A stretch of 64,000 nt of DNA from Nematostella vectensis (taxonomy: Eukaryota > Cnidaria > Anthozoa > Actiniaria > Edwardsiidae). The DNA lies in NCBI RefSeq assembly GCF_932526225.1, contig NC_064040.1, positions 8,591,181 through 8,655,180 of the forward strand, written 5' to 3'. The notes under the pieces are model-generated. The model searched no databases and was not told where the DNA came from. It was given only the letters and a program-made list of their open reading frames with translations. Within the stretch, counting starts at the first letter, position 1. Every line of letters begins with the position of its first letter. The position numbers and the translations under genes were made by a program. This document shows positions 23,192 through 34,490 of the stretch, piece after piece.

Positions 23192-23434
23192 GGTTCGTTC
23201 TCACTAGGACGCATGTGCAATGGTCGCAATTTTTCCGTAGTCTTCCGTCTCACAAACACAATCGCAACTGTAAGCGCAAGAGAATGCGCAACTGCTTGAT
23301 TTTCTGCGCTAATGTTTGGCCGATCCTCACTTGTGTTGCGCGGCTTGTGTTTGGCCGATTCTCACTTGTGTTGCGCGGCTTGTGTTTGACCGATTCTCAC
23401 TTGTGTTGCGCCTGCGTCCCAGTGAGAACAAGCC
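23192..23434. mobile_element. MITE with internal 35-bp tandem repeats
   Basis: Inverted ends: GGTTCGTTCTCACTAGGACG on the left, and the complement of GGCTTGTTCTCACTGGGACG on the right. The right half holds three tandem units containing GACCGATTCTCACTTGTGTT or close variants. No coding capacity. Related ends occur at 10423-10543. Confidence 0.75.
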
Positions 23435-24036
23435 TTTAATGTATAAGGTGCATTCACACTACTCACCCGTGGTAGACACCATCGCTCTGAATTGGCAAGT
23501 TCATAAACTCCAACCAGTACATTAAGTGCTTAAGGTAGCAATTCACGGCATATATGGCTTCCTTGTCAACAGAAACTCACCAAGACCTACGACAAAGATA
23601 AGAAGACTTTCAATCAAATTAGGCACTAAGAAATCACGTGACTTTTTGGGTGGAAAATTTGCGCGCGCACCGGATTTTGGCGGCAACTCCCGAATCAGCC
23701 AGGTTTCTAAGGGCTTATCTTCATTATATTTTTCTCTTAGCTCACTGACGTGACAACGCCCGCATCCGTTTCTGTGTTTATTTTGGCGCGAGTTTATTAT
23801 TATGTAATCCTTATAAAAATACATTCCTGCATTAATATATGTCCAAATAATCCCGATCATCTAAGGAAAAGAGGAGATTTTAAATGTGATTCACCTTTTC
23901 TGAGAATTGGATATAGGATCCACACTTATTTCAGTTAGTACTACACCGCATACAATAGGAGTACTGAAGCATTAGTGATCCAATCAAAGTAAGTATAAAG
24001 ATTTGGAGTAAAGAAGAACAGGGAATTTAAACCACG

Positions 24037-24385
24037 ATGGCTGTCTGTCCGTCTATAAGACTGTATGTCCGTCTTTCTATCCGTCTGCCTGACTATAAGA
24101 CCGTTTATCTATCCGTCCGCCTGACTGTAAGATCGTTACGTTTGTCTATCTGTCTGCCTAGCTATAAGACTGTCAATCTATCCGTCTGCCGGACTATAAG
24201 ACTGTCGGTCTATCCGTCTGCCTGACTATAAAACTGTCGATCTATCCGTCAGCCTGACTATAAGACTTTCGGTCTGTCTGCCTTTCCGTTAGTCTGTCCG
24301 GCTAGCTGTATTGTACCCTATGTTTCCGTCGGTCTTTTCGTATACCTGCCTGTCCGTCCTGTCTGTCTGCCTGTCTGTCTGTTAA
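24037..24385. repeat. Minisatellite built on CTATCCGTCTGCCTGACTAT
   Basis: Imperfect units of about 33-40 bp, each with a GTCTGCC(T)GACTATAAGACTGT core, repeated eight to nine times and degrading into GTCTGTCTGCCTGTCTGTCTG at the right end. The repeated frames it creates are not genes. Confidence 0.85.
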
Positions 24386-24399
24386 AACGTCTATGTGGC

Positions 24400-24560
24400 A
24401 GAGTGATTAAAACAATGGATAAAAGACTGGCGAGTACCCAGGATTTGCCGAGGGGGTGCGCTGTCATAGGTGTCATATGGAAAAAGGAGATTTGATCCTT
24501 CAATAAGAAATAATCCACTTGTGATGTCAGTAAATAGGGGCGAGCGATGCATCCTCGGGT
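24400..24560. repeat. Dispersed repeat with GTCATAGGTGTCATATGG core
   Basis: The core GTCATAGGTGTCATATGGAA followed by TCCTTCAATAAGAAAT is matched at 28228-28300 (GTCATAGGTATCATATGAAA, TCCTTAATAAGAAATGA). Weaker relatives occur near 50600 and 54060. Confidence 0.6.
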
Positions 24561-24680
24561 ACCCAGGGCGTTCAGGTCAGCGTGACGAGGCGCGAGAACG
24601 AGGCGGCCCTCCCTTCCCATAATGCACCTCGTAAAAGTATATTAACAATCGCCGCGCATCGTGATGGCGCGCAGATGATC

Positions 24681-24858
24681 TTAGGGCGCGTTTTTTCACT
24701 CGTGATTCCGGAATGAGAATGATAAGAATAGAAAAAGCGCGCGTTCGTTTATACCGCGTTCCCATTCCGGAATGGAACGAAGGACTCGAATGCCATTCTG
24801 AACATTCTCTACCAACCATTCCCCGTTCCAGAATGATAGGAAAAAAACGCGCCCTTAG
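24681..24858. mobile_element. MITE with TTAGGGCGCGTTTTTT ends
   Basis: The left end TTAGGGCGCGTTTTTTC and the right end (complement CTAAGGGCGCGTTTTTTT) are inverted repeats. The interior contains several ATTCCGGAATG-type palindromes. The ends resemble hAT-type MITE termini, but the class is inferred. Confidence 0.65.
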
Positions 24859-24859
24859 T

Positions 24860-27660
24860 AATGAAGGCGGTAAGAGCAAGATGGATTCCGAGGAATAAAG
24901 TAAATTATTTAGATGCTTTGACAATAAAAAATTCAAATAAAAATTTGGAAACAATTTTTTTTTTTGCCTTTCAGACCTGGTATACGGTATTTCTCCCACG
25001 GGTTTTCATTACTCCATCCCGGAATATTTTACGGTTTAATTTCAATACTTTTGTCTTGTATACTGTATTTTTATTTTTCTTGAGAAATATTACATTGGAT
25101 GATCATGAGAAGCTCAAAGAAGACTACGAAATAAAACTTTTCAAAATAGCATGCGCTGGGAATGACATTTTCAATTGCGCATGAAGCGGCAGACAGGTTG
25201 GAATAACAAAATACACCTAACTCATTTTCTATCCAAAGTTGGCAAAATATTCCTTAACATTAAGGCATAGTTATAGTCTAATGATATCTCATCAAATATG
25301 TGCTTCATATGTTATTGCACCGTTTTGTGCAATCCCAGTAAAACAGAAAGGACAGCGAGATGACGTGACAAATTTCAGAGACCAGTTGATTCTCCAAGGG
25401 CAAAATTCGCCCGCTAGGAGTGAGGTTGTTTAGAGGTGCACGTTCTATAATTCATTTAAGGCCTGATGAATCAAATCAGTTGAGGTGTTAAGGACACTCG
25501 TCCTTAGAATATTAAAAATTTGGCTAAAGAAGAATGTAAACAAACAAAACGACAGGGCAATACATACACATCAGCTAGCTTATGACTCCAGCTTTAATTC
25601 CTTTGGTTCTATTTTACTTGTTTTACACATAAAATATGGATATTTTGGCATTTCCCCGACGTGCGTTTGACACGTTTCCTTCAAAATCCACGCGTTTTTT
25701 GCTGCTAACCTAGGAAATCACGCGCTAGTGCCCCCCCCCCCCCCCCCCCCCAAGGAAGCTCACTATAGAGCTCACTTCGCAGTAAAGACGGCCGTTAGAT
25801 CAATAACCAATGAGAGAGCCAATGAGACTTGAAAAAGCAGACAAGTGATACATATGCATCACGCAATAAATCTAACCTTATTCAAACCCGTAGAAGTGAA
25901 CTTCCTGTGGTATCGGACATGCTTTTTGTCGTTTTGAAAGCAATGGGGGATGCGCGCGCACCCCCTAAATACGCGCCTGAAAGACGTGAGTTGTAATTTT
26001 TTACGGAAACCTCCCAACAAGGACACCCTTTTTGTGAACCATCCTCATTAACGAGTGGTTCTGTAGCGTTTTCAAAATGCTGTAAAGAAACCTGCCATGA
26101 AAATTGTAAACGATCACATTTTTTACAGCCCGATCACCCATCGCCCCTTTGTTAATTACTCGGTTATCTTTTCACAAAACATAATTAACAAAAAGGTAAA
26201 TAACTTTCTTTTGCATTAAAAGTAAAGACTCATATTTGTAAATAAGCCTGAACAAAATAAAGTATAAATGATTAACGATTATTAAGACTGATTTACGATC
26301 AAACTAATGGCATGGGAAAAACCTTTAGTGAATGCTTCTTATTCTACTTGATTTCAAAATAAAGAGGATCTGAAACAATTCCGATACAAATTTTGTGGAA
26401 ACGAGTATTTGCTTATTAGGATAAAACATACGGAAACAATCAATTTCAGCCCTAGTCCTGCGAAAATGAATGTTGAGCGAACAGGAATATTATACCTGTG
26501 CCAAAGCGTATCATTTCAAACGTCCAAAAAAATCCTGACGGATGCAACACTTATAATGCTAAATTGGACAAGCACAAAGACAAAGAAGAGTTTTGATGCA
26601 AAAAAATCTCTCAAGAATTACTTGAAATTGCTATCAACACATTCAGGATACGGAAACCGTACATAATTGATAACAGTTTTAGGGCAGTATTCATTATACT
26701 AGAAATCCCGCTATCATAATAACCTGGTTGTTTGTCAATCATCTTTGACTTAATTCAAAAAGTGTTCTAAAAACTAACTACCACTATTGATTCCCGGGGT
26801 TATTTGACCAAATTGAGCACATATTATAATGATAGTCATAGAAATAGCGTTGCACCCCAACTAGGAACAAGTTAACCGAAGGAGTATGCATATCAATCCA
26901 TGGGGGTCCAAGATCAGAGACTGCCACAAACACCTTACATTGATGTCTTATTCGTATTTCAATACACTCACGCCAAATTGAGTTGAGACAATTAGACGTT
27001 TAAGCAGATCAAGTTTTTAATCATAGATTGGCGGAAAGTGGAAAAGAGAAATAAAGAAGAAAAGGTTGTTTTCGCGTGCTTTTAGCGCACATGGAAACTA
27101 TTATCTGTGTAGTTGTTTTGATGACTGGAAGACTTTAGTGGACGTCATAAATTCTTTATAAATTTAAAACCGCCGATGAAGGGAAGCGTGAGTTATAAGA
27201 AATGCATAAAAAAAATTAACACATAGCAAATGTAATTTTGATTTTCAAAAAATAATGTTGACTGGTCAAGAGTGAAAATTAATACGTATTAGCAAAACGT
27301 TTAAACCAAGCCAACATTGGAAAGCTAATCAACGAAAGAAGATAAAAACGAGAATCATTAGGAAAAATTGCGTTTGGAATAAAGGGTATATAAACAGAAC
27401 GAAAAATCTGTTGATATTAAATCGAATTCGATTCGCATCTATAATTCTCCGAAACTTGAAACATAATGACAAGATGGAAGAAACTCAAAAGACCTTACAA
27501 TACAGACTTTAAAAGTTACAAAGCTAGGGAGTATTACGAAATTGTTTTAACGTATCCATTAACTTCACCGACATACAATCACAGACAGGTGTACACCAGC
27601 GTTAAAAAGACTCAGAGAAAACGTTTCTTCACCTCAAAAAAAACAATTCAAAACCTCAAC
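24860..27660. other. Gene-poor stretch
   Basis: No convincing exon on either strand. A C-tract at 25732-25750 and a GCGCGCGCACCCCC/CGCGCCTG fragment near 25950-25979 mark repeat debris like that at 50580 and 54130. Confidence 0.4.
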
Positions 27661-27664
27661 TTAC

Positions 27665-27708
27665 CTCGGGATCAAGTTAGCTACAGAATCAACGCAGACA
27701 TGCGCCAT
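27665..27708 (-). CDS. Possible first coding exon of an unidentified minus-strand gene
   Basis: The sequence reads AAAATGG start context, then MAHVCVDSVANLIP and two further bases, then the strong donor CCGAG/GTAAGT. No downstream exon in phase 2 with family resemblance was found between here and 18.9 kb, so this may be chance. Confidence 0.25.
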
Positions 27709-27899
27709 TTTAGTAACATTGGAATTGTTTGGGGAAAAGGCTAGAAAGACTGCAGCGGAATTCAGAGGCCATCTGCGCCAGGCAGCAAGCGTGATCCAGA
27801 TAATCAACCAATCAGATCTTAGAAAGTGTAATGAAACTCTTGACCAACCAGAGTGGGTTTTTATGTAAGGTTCATGACTTGGTTTAGATATAGATAATG

Positions 27900-28440
27900 A
27901 CAATCATCGTACGGGGATAATGTATATAAAAATAGAAACATGGAGAGGAGCATTAAATGTATCTAAAGCCATTTTTAGGATTACTCTATTGACGTTAAAA
28001 TATCCTTTTTAAGTAAAAGAAATCATAAGAAGTTCTGAGATTCTTATCACAAGAATGTAATTCCTTATTTCTCCGATAAGCTATCTCTTTGGATAAAGAT
28101 TTTGTACATTTAAAAAGCCTTTAAATAAATATTGCCAAATTGCATAACTAAAGTCGGTTTATCTTGAGTAGGTAGGTAGGTTTATCAAATAGCAGGCAGG
28201 GTATCTAGTAGGTTATGGCCAGGCAGCAGTCATAGGTATCATATGAAAACAGCATAGTATCTGAAGATTCCTTAATAAGAAATGACCCACTTTTTGACCG
28301 CCAGGGTGGGCGTAGGGAGGTGTAGGACTAGCACATTTTGAGAGTCGCGAGGACTGCCTATTCGAAAGAGTTCTTATGTCAAAATCTTATGAAGAAATTT
28401 GAAACGCTTAACGCTAAAAGCACACGATTATTATATTCGA
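27900..28440. other. Gene-free stretch with a dispersed repeat
   Basis: No exon seen. Positions 28200-28330 match the repeat at 24440-24540. Confidence 0.4.
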
Positions 28441-28441
28441 A

Positions 28442-28598
28442 GCAGCGATGTAGCCAGGATTTTTAACAGGAGGGGGCCCATAAAAGGCCTTTTCAAGGCA
28501 TTTTATCCTGTGTTTTAGATGTCTCATACATTTACTGTATTTATGCCTGCTAGAAGGGGGGGGGGGGCCCTTGGCCATCCCCCTGGCTACGCCCCTGC
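28442..28598. mobile_element. MITE of the GGGGCGTAGCCAGG family
   Basis: Left end GCAGCGATGTAGCCAGGAT, right end complement GCAGGGGCGTAGCCAGGGGG. The interior has a G-tract and GTTTTAGATGTCTCATAC. The same type of end (CTAGCTACGCCCCTG) occurs in the duplicated block at 45170 and 46230. Confidence 0.65.
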
Positions 28599-28599
28599 G

Positions 28600-29155
28600 A
28601 AGAGATAATAAGGAAACCCTTCCTCTTTTGTGGGTGGGGGAGGTGGGTCACTGGAGGCTGGGTAATAAAACGAGCATTCACGGTACACTCCTCAGGCCAG
28701 ATCAAGTTCTCTTCTGCTCTTCAAGCTTTTAAAAGAGGGAAAAATGAAATTGGGGAGGCGAAAGGACTTGAAATTTTTGATGGAGCTGAGGGTGGTGAAC
28801 CACTAATTGTATCTATTAGATCCCTGATTCCGCAAGCACCGAGGAAATCAATTCAACTCACTTGACTCAGTACAATAAATGCCTTATATACAGATACACG
28901 GTTTCATGTTGGTAAAAAAAACTTGAGTTGAGCACTAAATACTTCTGAGATTCTAAATTTCTAATCTGCAGGAAATTTCACCTTTTGTTTTTAATTGAGT
29001 TAATCAACATTAACCTTTGAGTTTGAAACGGTATTCATAATCATCATTATAAAGCTTCAGAGTTAACAGAGATGGCCTGCAAGCTTTGGTCAAGGTGAAA
29101 ACAGCCTATATTTATAGTTCCAGTATCCACTTTATAAATAGTCTATTCTATTGAA
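28600..29155. other. Region downstream of the beta-propeller gene
   Basis: No exon seen. It should contain the 3' UTR of the minus-strand gene that stops at 29156. Confidence 0.4.
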
Positions 29156-29995
29156 CTACAAAGTTATCTCATAAGTCTGTATGGTGTTGTTTAGCAGTCC
29201 AAGAGCAACATCAAGCCTTCCATCTCGAGAGCAACCCTCAGTACAAGCAATCGTATGAACCCAATCATCCGTCTCAAGCCGTAACACCAGCTCCTGTCTT
29301 AACAGCACCACAAGTGCATTAAAATGTCCAGCACACAGTAGATAATCCCCTGCGTCCTGTCTCTCCTCATTAGGGACCGATACCAAACGAGTTACGGGCA
29401 GCTGAACAGAGGCATAAGGATGCAGCTGAAAGTCCGCAAATACCATTATGCTCCCATCTTCTGTTCCTATGGCAACCTGGGGTTGCCTAGCAATGGATGT
29501 GCTTTGCCGTCGAGGGCTACCAAATGCTTGAGAGGGGGAGAGGAGTTGTGGCAGCAGCTCCATAAAGGACCCACATGTCATTGCCGTGACAACAGATGTT
29601 ACCTGTGTTCGGTTTACCACCATGCCGTTCTGAAGGACAAAGAGGTTTTGACAGCTGTCTGAGATGAGGAGGTAGTTTGTGAGGATGCCGCCAATCATCT
29701 GCAGTCTTACTGGGAGTATGCACCGCACTGAGGGTGTCACTCCAAGCTCCTAGAGGGAAAAGAGATAAACATGAATGTGGACAGTAAAGCCCTCAATAAA
29801 AAAAAAACAATCAAAATGAATAATGACATCTCCTTATAAATATAACTATTACTTTTACAAGCATTGCAATCATTATATTACCATTGATTCCACTAGCATT
29901 GTTATCGCAAATAGTGCATGCTACTAATGCATTCATCACATCACAATCACCAATTGAAATCACCATATCATAGTCATCATCAAAATTACCATCGC

Positions 29996-30033
<38 letters not shown>

Positions 30034-30073
30034 CCATCATCACCACCATCACCACCATCACCACCATCATCAC

Positions 30074-30110
<37 letters not shown>

Positions 30111-33100
30111 TTCATCATCATCACCATCATCACCATCATCACCATCATCATCACCATCATGATCCTCACCACCATCATCATACTTCGCCATCACAAACAC
30201 CACCATCACCATGATCATCAATTGTTGCTATTGTTATGACTGTATCACCATGATCCTCATCATTATAAAAATACCATAATTATTATTCAACACAACCACA
30301 AAAACAAACAAGAACATTGTTATCTCCATAGTAACAAAATCACAATTTCACAGACAGTAAAAGTTGTGCAAAATATATGAGTAAATATTACTATATTCAT
30401 ATTAATTACAGTATGTGACTATTATAATTGAATAATATCTTCTTAACTAATTTTTCCTCACTCTATGTGTGTGCTTGCATGCGTCCTGCAGTTGTAGTCT
30501 CCATAGGTTGCCATAGGGCGACACAGCTGTTACAACTCCTCTGTTATCTCCAACAACAATAGCCAGATTGCCCACTGGAGACAAAAAACACGGAATCAGT
30601 ACTTTTAAAATCAGTACAAAATGTATAAGACAAAAAATCTCATGGTTATCCCCTTGTGTATTTTAAAAACACGACAAGCTGCTGGACCTGTATACACCTA
30701 TTTCAAAAAAAGGTTGCACCCAAGAATCTATATGTCGTAACCTGCGGTGGTTCATGGGTAGCATATAAACGGCTGATTTCTTGTATCTGAAAGCCATGCA
30801 AATAATCATAAGAACATAAACGAGAATTCTACACCTTTAGAAACCTGGATTTGTATTTCCTTTACGCTTATTTGTTTGATACCCATCAAGCACTGTGGGT
30901 TATGATACACAGATTCCCCTAGTACAACCTTATTTGAAATAGGTGTATACACTGCTGCATGATTATGAGGAATATATACAATCTTGTGACATCTAAATGA
31001 GTTTGTAAATCCTGAACAGCCTAATGACGCTTATCACTTTAGGAAGTACTCAACTCTTGAGGTGTTCAAGAGAATACTTTTATAGTAGTGATAATGACCA
31101 GTAATGATTCCTGTCAAATGTATTTATTTCCCTTCTCACCATTCCCATACCTAGGATCCAAGAATGACCAGCAAGGTGATCAAACCTACCAAAATCTTCA
31201 TCAACGGCAAGAGCAGTAATGCATCCCTCAGACAGCGTTCGCCTGTTTAGTATTTGCTCGTTGCATAGGATGGTCAGTGTTCCTTTAGCATCTCCAACAA
31301 TCAGGTCTGCTGAGCTGAACTTTGTGGTGTTGTGCATTTCCAGGCAGCGGAGGGGGCCACCTTTTGTTTCAAGCTTGGAAATCTCCTACACAAACACATT
31401 AATCATCATCAACATTAAAGTTATCATCATTTATCATCAACATCATCATTATCACCATCATCATTATAATCATCATCATTACTACCATCATCATTAATTT
31501 TTTAGCAAATGATACATTGGGATAAGGCAGAATTAGTGACTACCCAGGGACATCGTGATACCATTTTCTTGAATGCAACCAAAGAATATAATTTAGTCCC
31601 AAGTTACAGTAGTAATTAACAAACATTCACAACTGGAGGTCCCTTGATTACAGACTAATTAAAAGATTAATCAATAAACTGGTGGATATATCTAGCTGCA
31701 GAATAATAAGCAAATGAGATGAGAAGCAAAATGTGTTATACACCTTGACACAGACAATCCATGCTCTCATCCCTTGCCATTCAAGTAAACCTTATACTAC
31801 AACAGGGGTGGTGGACGAGGGCAGTGCCCCCCCCCTCCCCCACGCACTTTTCTGAGCAGAATAGCAAAATATATATGACTGCTTTGATATAAGAAAAAAA
31901 AATGTAATAAAATCTCATCTATATTCTTTTCCTTTATGTTATTCTGGACACAAACCTATGTATACGGTTCCTAAATAAAGCTGTGTTTTTTTCTATTACA
32001 TGAACATGGTTTACATGTACCTAAATATTTATCAAGCATTACATGTATAACCCGTCTGCTTGAAAAAATACACCCACCTTGAAACCACCACCCCCCAATC
32101 CTATAAGCAGGCTGTAAATGTGACCCTTTTGATCTAGCATAAAATACTCATTAACTCATTTTGGGAATTTCCTTTATCGTCTGTTGGTCTATGCCTATGC
32201 ATTCTTAGTACAGCAATTGTATTTTAGGCAAGTTGCTTTATTAATACCTGGTATCTTGGGACTTTGTTGATTTTGCTGGCTTTGTTGATTTTGTAAACTC
32301 TCAAAGTACCATCATCACCTCCAGTCACAAGACAAGTGTTATCATACCTGAATAACATGCAGACCCAAACTTACTTAGCCACTAGATGATAGCATTTGAG
32401 AAATGCAATAAAAAGTGACAAAAAAAATCCATTACTCTCAGATGCTTAGCTAGGGATAGGTGCTCTTAAGGTCAGCATACAAATGCAAGCAGATGCAAGT
32501 GAGAATTGTTGATATTTGAAACAAAAACATGAATGCTTTTCATAAAGAGCAAAGCCTAAGTGTTAACTGTTCATCACACCTACACCTTTGCGCGCCCCTC
32601 CACCCACTATATTGCAATTCCAGCGCTGGTCTCCACATTCCCCCTCTCCTCTGAAAAAGTTTGGAGTTTGTCCCCCCCCCCCGGAAACTATGGCTTATGG
32701 CCCCCCCTTACACTCCTAGGCTTTTTGAAGTCCTCAATTCCCACCGTCTCAGGTCTCTGGTCTTTTTTAAAGTGCGAGGCTGGAACAAAACAAGGTGGTC
32801 TGTCAAAACACAAAAAAGCAGCCAGGATCGTGTTAACCGATTTGCAAAAGCAACTTTCACAATAGATAAGTAAGTACTTAACTTAGTGTCATATTGACTG
32901 AATTTTGATTTTGGTATACCTTTATCTTATAGCTTATCTAGCTTGCCCTTAGCCAAAACATTATTATACTTAATAATACCACTTTCACCTGAAAGGCTTT
33001 CCTAACGCCATCGTGTTAGCATGATAATCTAAAAAGTGCTTGTCAACGAGTTCCACACGTGATCCGCCATTACTCGCAACAACAACATGACCGCCATCTT

Positions 33101-33134
33101 GTATTTCCGACGACTTAGTATTAGTAGAAACCAT
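29156..33134 (-). CDS. Beta-propeller (WD40/FG-GAP-like) protein of unknown family, 382 residues
   Basis: Five exons: 33134-32989, 32347-32248, 31385-31190, 30574-30462, 29749-29156. Each has GT-AG boundaries and the phases agree (2, 0, 1, 0), giving a complete open frame. The ATG has a strong context (AATAATGG) and ends in TAG. No signal peptide or membrane segment. The protein is a series of four-strand-like blades: LVTGGDDGTLRVYKI (residues ~55-70), ADLIVGDAKGTLTIL, LAIVVGDNRGVVTAVSP, YLLISDSCQNLFVL, VAIGTEDGSIMVFADF and a last GRLDVALGLLNNTIQTYEI. This VGD-x-G-x-hydrophobic rhythm is shared by WD40 and FG-GAP propellers. The last blade looks like those of KICSTOR subunits (ITFG2, kaptin), but no other stretch supports that name. 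The 31385 exon could use a donor four bases on, but only GTAGGT at 31189 keeps the frame. Cytosolic scaffold is the best guess. Confidence 0.78.
29955..30215. repeat. (CAT)n trinucleotide microsatellite in an intron
   Basis: About 240 bases of CAT/CAC triplets, with CATCATCAT runs, in the last intron of the beta-propeller gene. It yields long poly-His, poly-Asp and poly-Met frames that are not genes. A smaller array of the same kind lies at 31400-31495 in another intron of this gene. Confidence 0.95.
31803..32110. mobile_element. Dispersed repeat of the CAGGGGTGGTGGACG family
   Basis: It starts CAGGGGTGGTGGACG and includes GGTTTACATGTACCTAAATA followed by a TATCAAGCATTACATGTA word. A second copy with the same order of words lies at 62587-62775. 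It sits in an intron of the beta-propeller gene. Confidence 0.6.
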
Positions 33135-33538
33135 TATTTCTTCTTCCTTGATAACAACAGGAGCGTAATAACGGACAAGCCTTGTTCTAAAAGTTCTAGA
33201 ACGAGAAATTTTCACGAACGTAAACGAAATGATAACGTTTTTTTACCGGGCTTCCTGTGCATCCTCGGCTAAGGACCCACTGTCTAAAACAGCACAGGGA
33301 GCCACTATCACAAACAAGTACATACCCGATCATTCCGATTTCTTGATATCCCACCAAGAAAAAACTCAAACACTGTGGCGTTAATTGTAATACTACTCCC
33401 ATTGATTGCGTGATTAATTGTGTGATTAAGCTGAGACAATCATATTGTAATAGGACCCGCAGTTCGGGGTGTAGGAGCACACAGATTAAAACAGTAAAAG
33501 GAGCTATCTACGATGGATTGCTGTTTTAATCCGAAGCC

Positions 33539-34490
33539 GATCAGAAGTATATCGATAAGGTTCTAAAGTTATTAGAGGCATACTGCATCGGCGAAACTAA
33601 TGAAACCTACGAACGGTATGTGTTCAATAAACGAGAGCAAGATCAAGGTGAGTCTTTTGATTCATACTTGACATGTTTGCGCTCTCTAGCCAAAACATGT
33701 AAATTTTGGCTAGCTGAAAGATGGCTTGATCCAAATGATGACAAAATCTTCCTGGGGATCAACGATAATTCCACTAGAAAGAAGCTATTAGCCGAAAGTA
33801 AACTTACTCTAGAGAAGATATTAGCGCAGTCGAATCGTACCGCCGCCCGCAGCGCAGCACAGGCGTCCCGCAGAATAAAGGACAGCGCGACACACAACAC
33901 CCCACAATCAATTGCAAGTTTTGTTTAAAAAAAAAACACCAAAAAAAAAGGAACTATGTCCAGCCTGGATGAAACAATGCAACGATTGTGGTACCGCCAA
34001 TCACTTCTCGGGCTCCTCGATGTGCACGGCGAGTCCGAAGTCCGCACAAAAGCCGGGGCAAAAGCCCAGAAGTAGACCAGTGCATGGGGTAGAAGAATTT
34101 TCGGATGAAAGTGATGGTTATTTTTTCTATGTGGAATCCGTAGGCGCAGTCAATGCTGCGCAATGTAAGCGTAAGATTTTTGCTTCAATGCAACTAAGAG
34201 ATGAGCAAGTTAAATTTCAACTAGATTGTGGCGCGACAGTTAATATTCTACCTGTAGACAAATACGTCCAGATATTCAATGACCCATCGCACGCCAGATT
34301 AAAGAAAACCAACAAAACCCTTCAAATGTTTAATAAGACTGAGTTGAAACCCATAGGAACGGTGAAGATCGAGAGTGTGAACCCAAAGAATGAGGACGCA
34401 ATATTACTCGAGTTTGTATTAGTGAACGACGGGCCACATGCCCATACTAGGAGCGCAAGCCATCCAACAGTTTCAGCTCATGACAATTAA
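33539..34490 (+). pseudogene. Gag and protease region of the Gypsy-like element (frameshifted)
   Basis: The gag frame (33539-33928) contains ESFDSYLTCLRSLAKTCKF, typical of retrotransposon gag. It breaks at an A-run (about 33929-33940) inside the zinc knuckle; the next frame (33912-34490) continues with the knuckle part CNDCGTANHF. The retropepsin active-site region reads LDCGATVNILP, with Cys in place of the usual Ser/Thr after the catalytic Asp. This frame ends at 34490 after overlapping the start of the pol frame. Confidence 0.75.

Noticed and set aside
23543-23860. 105-residue minus-strand frame
   Set aside because: No recognisable domain, GC-variable repeat-like sequence and no splice or start support.
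24037-24225. Plus-strand frame rich in SVRLTVR-type repeats
   Set aside because: It is the translation of the local minisatellite.
27466-27744. 92-residue plus-strand frame starting MTRWKKLKRP
   Set aside because: It has an ATG and good length but no family resemblance, no upstream signals and overlaps an equally plausible minus-strand start exon.
29918-30221. Long His-rich, Asp-rich and Met-rich open frames
   Set aside because: All are readings of one CAT microsatellite inside an intron; a different homopolymer-like peptide appears in each frame.
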